Below are positions 1 through 5,870 of a stretch of 7,249 nucleotides of DNA, piece by piece. The stretch is from NCBI GenBank assembly GCA_945870475.1, contig CAMBSR010000112.1:1-7249 (forward strand), read 5' to 3'. The notes beneath the pieces are model-generated. The model was not told the origin of the DNA. It did no database searches and saw only the letters and a program-made list of their open reading frames with translations. A program made the position numbers and the translations under genes. Each line of letters opens with the position of its first letter. The stretch's first letter is position 1. Source of the stretch: Phycisphaera mikurensis NBRC 102666 (lineage in GTDB: Bacteria > Planctomycetota > Phycisphaerae > Phycisphaerales > SM1A02).

Positions 1-639
1 ATCGTCGCAGTGGAGGCCGAGCGCTCGGCGCTCGGTGCCGCCTGCCTCGCGTCACCGGCGGTGCGCGTGGTGGTGGCGGGCATTGGTCGCACCAACGCGG
101 CGGCGGCCACGGCGGAGGCGCTTGCCGAGGCGCGCGCCGCGGGCACGCCGTTCGCTGCAGTCGTCTCCGTGGGCATCGCCGGCGCATTGCCTGGCTCGAA
201 CCTCGCCATCGGCACCGTGATCGTGGCCGACGCGTGCATCTACGCCGAGGAAGGCATCGCGCTCCCCGAAGGCCAGGGCGACATGCGCGTGCTCGGATTC
301 CCGCTTGGCGATTTCGAGGGAAACCGCGTCCCCGTGGACGGTGCGCTCTTGAGTGCGTTCCGTTCGCTCGGCCCTGCGTGCGAGATCGCCACCGTGGCCA
401 TGTGCTCCGGCACCGATACGGCGGCGAACGCGGTGCGCATGCGCACCGGCGCCATCGCCGAGGCCATGGAGGGCGCCGCGGTGGTGCACGCCGCGCGTCG
501 CGCGGGCGTCCCGGCGATCGAGATCCGTTCCATCAGCAACACCACCGGCGAGCGCGCGAAGCAGCAGTGGAACATCGCCGCGGCCTTTGCGGCCCTCGGT
601 GCGGTCGGTGATTCGATTGCCGCCTGGAGCGCGTGCTAG
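1..639 (+). CDS. mqnB: Futalosine hydrolase, 5'-truncated by window edge
   Basis: Probable futalosine hydrolase, which removes hypoxanthine from futalosine in the cytoplasmic futalosine route to menaquinone. The frame is open from base 1 and begins I-V-A-V-E-A-E-R, the usual first strand of the nucleoside phosphorylase/MTAN fold. The true start therefore lies upstream, and the GTG at 10 is only an internal Val. Visible motifs, numbered from the first codon in the window: G-I-G-R-T-N nucleotide-binding loop near residue 28, V-G-I-A-G-A near 58, M-E-G-A-A at 156-160 (substrate-binding Met-Glu), and I-S-N-T-T-G at 178-183 followed by a Q-Q-W-N-I segment. MTA/SAH nucleosidases have Ser-Asp where this protein has Ser-Asn (Asn180); Asn there fits MqnB. 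The 212 residues seen are close to full family length, so only a few codons should be missing. The TAG stop overlaps the stop of the convergent DUF456 gene. A diverged MTA/SAH nucleosidase is the main alternative. Confidence 0.82.
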   Translation: MVAVEAERSALGAACLASPAVRVVVAGIGRTNAAAATAEALAEARAAGTPFAAVVSVGIAGALPGSNLAIGTVIVADACIYAEEGIALPEGQGDMRVLGFPLGDFEGNRVPVDGALLSAFRSLGPACEIATVAMCSGTDTAANAVRMRTGAIAEAMEGAAVVHAARRAGVPAIEIRSISNTTGERAKQQWNIAAAFAALGAVGDSIAAWSAC

Positions 640-1175
640 TTCCACAGCGCGCCGACCACCACCACCACCCAGATCGCGGTTCCGAAGGCAAGCTTCACCA
701 CGATGCCTGCCATGCGGCCCGCCGCGGCGGCAGCCGCCGGGAGCACCAGGCTTCCCGCGGAGCGATCGCCGTAGGTCATTTCTCCGATGAACGCGCCGAC
801 CGCTGCGCCGATGAGTGCGCCGGCAAGCGTTCCTCCAAGCGGTATGAAGGCGAGTAGCACCGTGCCCAACAGCGCTCCCGCGAACGAGCCGAGCACCGCA
901 CCCCACGCACCACGCCCGCGCGCGCCGCCCGCGCGTGCGCCCGCGGCGCCCATGCCGGTCTCCGCCACCTCGCCGAGGATCGCCAGCAGGAAGAGCGCCC
1001 CGAGCGTCCACCCGCTGTAGAGCGGGGTGCCGCCGCCCGACATGGACCACACCTGCGCCACGCCCGCCAGCAGGAGGATCAGCCAGTTGCCCGGAAGCGT
1101 GAGGAGCGTCAGGAGGAGGGATGCTCCGCCAAGGACCGCCAGGAGCAGGGTCACCACGATCGTTTCCATCGTCAT
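636..1175 (-). CDS. DUF456 family membrane protein
   Basis: A 179-residue integral membrane protein of the DUF456 family; the function of the family is unknown. Hydrophobic segments lie at about 6-26, 30-47, 56-74, 90-133 and 145-178. Family hallmarks seen are L-P-G-N-W-L-I at 27-33, the L-G-E-V-A-E motif at 67-72, a long glycine-zipper region (G-A-W-G-A-V-L-G, then G-A-L-I-G-A-A-V-G-A-F-I-G-E ending at 132), and G-R-M-A-G-I-V-V-K-L at 153-162. The length is normal for the family. The ATG at 1175-1173 overlaps the TGA of the upstream minus-strand gene (TGATG), and a GAGG lies 8 nt before the start, so translation is probably coupled. An in-frame ATG two codons later is a possible alternative start. 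The stop TAG (638-636) overlaps the stop of the convergent mqnB. The family assignment is firm; no role can be read from the sequence. Confidence 0.9.
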   Translation of the reverse strand: MTMETIVVTLLLAVLGGASLLLTLLTLPGNWLILLLAGVAQVWSMSGGGTPLYSGWTLGALFLLAILGEVAETGMGAAGARAGGARGRGAWGAVLGSFAGALLGTVLLAFIPLGGTLAGALIGAAVGAFIGEMTYGDRSAGSLVLPAAAAAAGRMAGIVVKLAFGTAIWVVVVVGALWN

Positions 1176-1564
1176 CAGCGAGTCCTCGTCCAGGTGCCGT
1201 CAGGGGTGGCCCGGAGCACCGTGCCCGTTCCGTCATGCCAGTGCAGTTCGATGTCGGCGCCGCCGGCGGCGGCGCCCCAGGTTCCGTGCCGCACCGGGGT
1301 CACCCGCCCGCGGCCGCGGTCGAGCTCGCGTTCGGTGCGAAGCCCAAGGTAGTCGGCGCGGTGGTCGGCGATCCGTTCCGCGGCCAGCCGTTCACCGACG
1401 GCGAGCGAGCCCGGGTCCCGCGGGGTCCGCCAGGTGGCACAGGCGCGGTCGTCCGGGCCAGCAGGGGTGCGAACGGCAAGCAGCACGTCGAAGTGGTCCG
1501 CCACGTCCGAGCCCGTATGGCGCAGGACGGCGGCGGGGAGCGGACGGGCGGCGGGCGGCAGCAT
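1175..1564 (-). CDS. LigD 3'-phosphoesterase-domain-like small protein
   Basis: A 129-residue soluble protein that I compare with the 3'-phosphoesterase domain of the bacterial DNA ligase LigD, which trims 3' ends in end joining. Landmarks in order: R-H-T-G with His16; D-H-F-D with His24 and Asp26 (LigD has H-Y-D); A-T-W-R with Trp45; A-D-H-R-A-D-Y with His68 and Tyr72 (LigD D-H-P-x-D-Y); a G-R-G turn at 84-86; and G-T-W at 94-96. The LigD Arg two residues after the Asp of H-Y-D is Leu28 here, so catalysis is uncertain. No polymerase or ligase domain is attached. The stop codon overlaps the start of the DUF456 gene by one base (TGATG), which is strong evidence that this is a real gene. The ATG at 1564 was chosen because homology-like sequence starts just after it; no good Shine-Dalgarno precedes it. 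The frame stays open upstream to 1918, but that part lies antisense to the TPR lipoprotein gene. Confidence 0.66.
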   Translation of the reverse strand: MLPPAARPLPAAVLRHTGSDVADHFDVLLAVRTPAGPDDRACATWRTPRDPGSLAVGERLAAERIADHRADYLGLRTERELDRGRGRVTPVRHGTWGAAAGGADIELHWHDGTGTVLRATPDGTWTRTR

Positions 1565-1577
1565 GGGAAATGTCGAC

Positions 1578-1589
1578 GCAGGATCCTGC
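1578..1589. promoter_or_regulatory. 12-bp perfect palindrome between divergent genes
   Basis: GCAGGATCCTGC is a perfect palindrome inside the 97-bp gap (1565-1661) between the minus-strand phosphoesterase-like gene and the plus-strand TPR lipoprotein gene. A second inverted repeat, CCCGCC at 1613-1618 with GGCGGG at 1628-1633, lies in the same gap. Either could be an operator, but short palindromes are common in G+C-rich DNA. No convincing -35/-10 pair was found on either strand here. Confidence 0.25.
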
Positions 1590-1661
1590 ACGCCGATATC
1601 ATCCCACGAACTCCCGCCGACGCCGTTGGCGGGGACAGACGCTGCCAGGAGGGCACCGCAC

Positions 1662-2369
1662 ATGAACTCGAAGCACGGACGCTCGTACCCCATCGCACCC
1701 ATTGCCGTCATCGCCGCCCACCTGGTGGCGCTGCCGCTGTTCGTCGCAGGCTGCAAGGCCTCCGTAAACGCCGAGAGCCGCTCCAAGGATGCCGACGAGC
1801 GCCTCAGCCACGGCCAGTACGAGGAGGCCGCCGCGCTCGTGGAGCCCGTGGTCCGCGACCAGCCCGGCGACTGGCGCGCGCAGTACGCGCTCGGCCGCGC
1901 GATGATGGGCCAGGGCAAGCTCGAGGAGGCTCGCCGCTCGCTCGATCGCGCCTACCGGCTGCAGCCGGCCAACGAGGACATCGTCATGAGCCTGGCGGAC
2001 TGCATGGCCAAGCAGAAGGACGTGAAGGACGCGTACCAGCTGCTGCGCGCCTTCGGCAAGGACTTCCGCTCGTGGCGCGCGTACATGTCGCTCAGCCACG
2101 TGGCAGAGGACTCGGGCGATCCGGACACCGCCATGACCGCCGCGCTCGACGCCATCAAGGTGAACGAGCCGCTCCCTGGCCAGCGTCCCTCGATCGAGCC
2201 GTACATGCGCGCCGCGGAACTCTCGTTCAAGTTCGGCAAGGACTCCGACGGCGTGCGTCGCCTCCGCCAGGCGTACGGCATCCTGCCGAACGACCCGCGC
2301 ATCGCCGATGCGCTGGCCGAGCGCAAGGTCAACCGCAGCAAGGACACGGCGCTTCCGCTGGGTCCATGA
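1662..2369 (+). CDS. TPR-repeat lipoprotein
   Basis: A 235-residue predicted lipoprotein carrying tetratricopeptide repeats, probably a periplasmic or outer-membrane-anchored scaffold. Residues 1-30 form a signal peptide with a long hydrophobic core and a V-A-G-C lipobox, Cys31 being the lipidation site. TPR-like helical pairs follow: about 43-70 (G-Q-Y-E-E-A), 71-104 (G-K-L-E-E-A, A-Y-R-L-Q-P), 105-135, 138-171 (G-D-P-D-T-A) and 178-210 (Y-G-I-L-P-N-D-P). The C-terminus is short and charged. The ATG at 1662 is supported by a strong AGGAGG at 1647-1652, 9 nt upstream, and by the signal peptide starting there; the in-frame upstream extension to 1434 is antisense to the phosphoesterase-like gene. 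The TGA stop overlaps the start of the ArsR-methyltransferase gene as ATGA, so the two are probably co-transcribed. The specific partner of the repeats is unknown. Confidence 0.85.
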   Translation: MNSKHGRSYPIAPIAVIAAHLVALPLFVAGCKASVNAESRSKDADERLSHGQYEEAAALVEPVVRDQPGDWRAQYALGRAMMGQGKLEEARRSLDRAYRLQPANEDIVMSLADCMAKQKDVKDAYQLLRAFGKDFRSWRAYMSLSHVAEDSGDPDTAMTAALDAIKVNEPLPGQRPSIEPYMRAAELSFKFGKDSDGVRRLRQAYGILPNDPRIADALAERKVNRSKDTALPLGP

Positions 2370-3322
2370 CCCCGGGTCCCGCGAATCCCCGGGAACGCTG
2401 GCTGAGCTGGCTGGGAACGCTCGGGGACGTGGCGCGCCTGCGCGTGCTGCGTCTCCTCGAGCGCGAGGAGCTGGGTGTGGGCGAACTGTCGCGCGCCCTG
2501 CAGCTGCCGCAGAGCACCGTGAGCCGCCACCTGAAGCCGCTCTTCGAGCAGGGCTGGGTGACCAAGCGCGCCGAGGGCACGCAGAGCCTCTATCGCATGA
2601 TGCCTGCCGCGCTGGCGGCCGACATGCGTGAGCTCTGGCGCATGAGCCGTGACCATCTCGGGAGCGCAGCATCCTTCGACGAGGACGATGCGCGCCTGGC
2701 CGAGGTGCTCGCGGCGCGTCGCGTGGACAGCCGCACCTTCTTCGGCCGCATCGGCGGGGACTGGGACGAGCTGCGACGCGAGCTCTTCGGCGATGCGTTC
2801 GTCTCGGACGCGCTCCTTGGGCTCCTGCCGCCCGATGCGGTGGCGGTCGACATTGGCTGCGGCACGGGCGAGGCCGCCGAGCGACTCGCGCCCGCCGTGC
2901 GCAAGGTCATCGCGCTCGACCGCGAGCCGGCGATGCTGGCCGCCGCGCGCAAGCGGCTGGCGCGTTTCTCGAACGTGGAGTTCCGTCAGGGCGACCTGCT
3001 CGCGCCGCCGCTTGCTGCGGGCGAGGCGGACCTCGGCATCCTCATGCTCGTGGTCCATCACATGGACGATCCTGCGGCCGTGCTGCGCGCGCTCGCGCCC
3101 GGCTTCCGGAAGGGCGGGTCGCTCCTGGTGGTGGACATGGCAAGCCACGATCGCTCGGGATACCAGCAGACCATGGGGCACCGCCACCTGGGCTTCTCCG
3201 AGGCCGAAATGGCTGGCTTTGCGGCCGGCAGCGGCTTCACGGTGCGGCGCCACGTGCGCCTGCGCCCGGACACGGCGGGCAAGGGGCCGGGGCTCTTCGC
3301 CGCGCTCCTCGTGCGGAGCTGA
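2366..3322 (+). CDS. ArsR-family regulator fused to SAM-methyltransferase domain (SahR-like)
   Basis: A 318-residue two-domain protein. Residues 18-80 are an ArsR-type winged helix: L-G-D-V-A-R-L-R-V-L-R-L-L at 19-31, recognition helix L-P-Q-S-T-V-S-R-H-L-K-P-L at 47-59, and a wing through E-G-T-Q-S-L-Y-R at 70-77. At the classical ArsR metal site (C-V-C) the sequence reads G-V-G (37-39), so metal sensing is unlikely. Residues about 135-315 form a class I methyltransferase fold: motif I D-I-G-C-G-T-G-E at 162-169, the acidic strand-2 end L-D-R-E with Asp185, G-D at 209-210, and motif IV L-V-V-H-H-M-D-D at 228-235. This is the architecture of SahR, in which the methyltransferase-like domain binds SAH and relieves repression of ahcY. 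Here ahcY lies 816 bp downstream, so an SAH sensor is the best inference. A true methyltransferase with an autoregulatory DNA-binding domain is the alternative. The start overlaps the TPR gene stop (ATGA). Confidence 0.85.
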   Translation: MTPGPANPRERWLSWLGTLGDVARLRVLRLLEREELGVGELSRALQLPQSTVSRHLKPLFEQGWVTKRAEGTQSLYRMMPAALAADMRELWRMSRDHLGSAASFDEDDARLAEVLAARRVDSRTFFGRIGGDWDELRRELFGDAFVSDALLGLLPPDAVAVDIGCGTGEAAERLAPAVRKVIALDREPAMLAAARKRLARFSNVEFRQGDLLAPPLAAGEADLGILMLVVHHMDDPAAVLRALAPGFRKGGSLLVVDMASHDRSGYQQTMGHRHLGFSEAEMAGFAAGSGFTVRRHVRLRPDTAGKGPGLFAALLVRS

Positions 3323-3396
3323 CATCGTCAATCACGCGTGCCGCCGACCGGTGTCCTGGCGTCGTCGCGTGCAACCTTCGTTGCCGCGGCCAACGC
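3323..3396. other. Convergent intergenic gap with no clear terminator
   Basis: This 74-bp gap separates the stops of the ArsR-methyltransferase gene and the convergent YHS-like lipoprotein gene. I see only an imperfect small inverted repeat near 3380-3394 (GTTG and CAAC around CCGCGG with a bulged C) and no T-run on either strand. Termination may be Rho-dependent or lie inside a neighbouring gene. Confidence 0.4.
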
Positions 3397-3966
3397 CTAC
3401 CTCGATCCGTCCTTCTTCCATGCAGCGATGATCGCGTCCTGCTTGGCGCGGTCGAGCGCGCGGAAGCGATTGGCGTCTGCCATGGTCGCGAAGCCCACCA
3501 TGGATCCATCCACCATCACGCCTGCCGCGCTGGCGGTGAGCGTAGCCCCGGTGAGTGGGCAGACGTTGTTTCGGATGCCTTGCTGCGCCAGCACCTGTGG
3601 CGCCGCCAGCACGTCGCGCTGCGCCTTGGGAAGCGAAGCGAACCGGACGGCATTCGCTGCGCTGTTGAAGCGGACCTGCCACTGCCCGTAGTAGCCGACG
3701 TGGGCGTCGGTGCTGACGGGCTCGTTGTTGATTGGATCGATGGCGGTGAGCTTCGCGGCGGAGTCGCCTGCGGCGTGCTGCGCTCCCCGACGCTCATCCG
3801 CGCCGCTCATCCCCATCGGCACGATGGCTGGGTTGTCCACGACGTCCGCGCTGTTGGCGGCCACGCTGCCGTCCTTCGGAGGCGCCTGGTAGCGGTCGGC
3901 AGGAACCGAACCGCAGCCGGAGAGGAGCAGGGAGACGAGGGCAATCCGCAGCGGCGTGGTCGGCAT
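3397..3966 (-). CDS. Lipoprotein with two tandem YHS-like repeats
   Basis: A 189-residue predicted lipoprotein. The signal peptide ends in a textbook lipobox L-S-G-C, with Cys18 as the lipidation site. A low-complexity linker (about 19-70) leads to two related modules. The first, about 73-122, starts D-P-I-N-N-E-P-V; the second, about 134-182, starts C-P-L-T-G-A-T-L. They align at a constant offset of 59 residues over their last 24 positions (F100/F159, R108-F109/R167-F168, L112/L171, D118/D177, A121-A122/A181-A182). The D/C-P-x-x-G/N-x-x-L/V start and the later R-F resemble YHS/TRASH-type modules, which in other proteins bind metals through Cys. Here only Cys136 survives, so metal binding is doubtful. 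The ATG at 3966 gives a short, complete signal peptide; the Shine-Dalgarno is weak. The gene is divergent from ahcY, sharing a 172-bp intergenic region. The function is unknown and the YHS link is inferred. Confidence 0.78.
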   Translation of the reverse strand: MPTTPLRIALVSLLLSGCGSVPADRYQAPPKDGSVAANSADVVDNPAIVPMGMSGADERRGAQHAAGDSAAKLTAIDPINNEPVSTDAHVGYYGQWQVRFNSAANAVRFASLPKAQRDVLAAPQVLAQQGIRNNVCPLTGATLTASAAGVMVDGSMVGFATMADANRFRALDRAKQDAIIAAWKKDGSR

Positions 3967-3980
3967 GGTGCTTAGGATGC

Positions 3981-4001
3981 CCCAATCCGGGCCGGATTGG
4001 G
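3981..4001. promoter_or_regulatory. 21-bp inverted repeat in the lipoprotein/ahcY intergenic region
   Basis: CCCAATCCGG at 3981-3990 and its exact complement CCGGATTGGG at 3992-4001 flank a single central G. It sits 15 bp upstream of the start codon of the minus-strand YHS-like lipoprotein gene and about 140 bp upstream of ahcY. There is no T-run and no upstream gene to terminate, so an operator or a leader hairpin for the minus-strand gene is more likely than a terminator. Its half-site shares the core ATCCGG with the repeat at 4095-4124. Confidence 0.5.
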
Positions 4002-4021
4002 TGCGCCTCGCCGAAGCCGCT

Positions 4022-4035
4022 CCCGATTATTCGGG
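4022..4035. promoter_or_regulatory. Short inverted repeat, CCCGA-N4-TCGGG
   Basis: Five-base arms at 4022-4026 and 4031-4035 enclose the AT-rich spacer TTAT, in an otherwise G+C-rich region. It lies between the two larger inverted repeats of the divergent intergenic region. On the minus strand the same place reads AATAAT and could contribute to a -10 element for the lipoprotein gene. Size alone does not make it significant. Confidence 0.25.
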
Positions 4036-4086
4036 CTTGATGGACCAAGTTGGCGGACGGCTGCGCCTTTCGGCCCGGGTCCGGGG

Positions 4087-4092
4087 TACAAT
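4087..4092 (+). promoter_or_regulatory. Candidate -10 element of ahcY
   Basis: TACAAT differs from the TATAAT consensus at one base and is one of the few AT-rich hexamers in the region. No good -35 hexamer is found 16-18 bp upstream, which fits a promoter needing an activator or a weak or non-sigma70-like -35. Transcription would start near 4099, inside the inverted repeat at 4095-4124, giving a leader of roughly 40 nt. Confidence 0.38.
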
Positions 4093-4094
4093 CA

Positions 4095-4124
4095 TGCTTC
4101 CATCCGGATGGACGGATGGAAGCA
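4095..4124. promoter_or_regulatory. Candidate ahcY operator: 11-bp perfect inverted repeat
   Basis: TGCTTCCATCC at 4095-4105 and its exact complement GGATGGAAGCA at 4114-4124 flank an 8-nt spacer. A perfect 12-bp palindrome, CCATCCGGATGG (4100-4111), is nested in it, so GGATGG occurs twice, 8 bp apart. The repeat begins 3 bp after the candidate -10 and ends 14 bp before the ahcY start codon, the position expected of a repressor operator blocking initiation. The nearby ArsR-methyltransferase protein is the obvious candidate ligand. In RNA the same bases could form a leader hairpin if transcription starts upstream. Confidence 0.55.
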
Positions 4125-4138
4125 CCCACGGAGCACCC

Positions 4139-5668
<1,530 letters not shown>

Positions 5669-5712
5669 TTCCGCGGGCCCAGTGGCCCGTACGTCCGTGA
5701 AGAACCCATCAG

Positions 5713-5740
5713 GCAGCCCCCGGAGCGATCCGGGGGCTGC
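5713..5740 (+). terminator. Stem-loop terminator of ahcY
   Basis: GCAGCCCCCGG (5713-5723) pairs perfectly with CCGGGGGCTGC (5730-5740) across the 6-nt loop AGCGAT, 44 bp after the ahcY stop. The stem is 11 bp and nearly all G-C. The following bases (TTCGCTTGCG) are only mildly T-rich. A weaker 6-bp hairpin (CGGGCC/GGCCCG, 5674-5689) lies between the stop and this terminator. Confidence 0.85.
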
Positions 5741-5776
5741 TTCGCTTGCGGTGGATGGGCGTTTTAGGCTGAAATG

Positions 5777-5800
5777 GCCCCGGGGACGTCGCGCCGGGGC
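5777..5800. other. Hairpin-forming inverted repeat upstream of the exported-protein gene
   Basis: GCCCCGG at 5777-5783 and CCGGGGC at 5794-5800 enclose a 10-nt spacer, within the 202-bp gap between ahcY and the exported-protein gene. The rest of the gap after the ahcY terminator shows no confident promoter: TATCGT around 5812 is the nearest -10-like hexamer. The repeat may be an operator, a leader structure, or chance in G+C-rich sequence. Confidence 0.25.
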
Positions 5801-5870
5801 GGCAGGGTTCGTATCGTCGTGACAGTAGCGAGGCTCCGACTTGCCGCCCAGCCGCCCTGAGGAGCTACCC

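Noticed and set aside
1..639. MTA/SAH nucleosidase (Pfs) as the identity of the first gene
   Set aside because: It would fit the methyl-cycle theme, but the catalytic Asp position is Asn and the I-S-N-x-x-G ... W segment fits futalosine hydrolases. Kept as an alternative only.
1565..1918. N-terminal extension of the phosphoesterase-like protein to 1918
   Set aside because: The extension is antisense to the TPR lipoprotein gene with its strong Shine-Dalgarno and signal peptide, and it shows no domain-like sequence.
1121..3322. One long plus-strand open frame that could be read as a single 733-residue protein
   Set aside because: Only the part from 2366 has recognisable domains. The earlier part is Arg/Gly-rich, antisense to two genes and out of frame with the TPR lipoprotein; G+C-rich DNA leaves such frames open by chance.
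2366..3322. Arsenite methyltransferase or arsenic regulator
   Set aside because: The ArsR metal-site cysteines are absent, no ArsM-type cysteine set is visible, and no arsenic resistance genes are nearby.
3380..3394. Imperfect palindrome between convergent genes as a bidirectional terminator
   Set aside because: The stem is short and bulged, with no T-run on either side.
3967..4138. SAH riboswitch in the ahcY leader
   Set aside because: I could not find the conserved core of the SAH riboswitch, and the expected leader of about 40 nt is short. The symmetric DNA repeats fit protein operators better.
4094..4138. Alternative upstream start of ahcY at ATG 4094
   Set aside because: It lies only two bases after the candidate -10 hexamer and lacks a Shine-Dalgarno, whereas 4139 has GGAG at suitable spacing. 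The added residues match nothing in the family.
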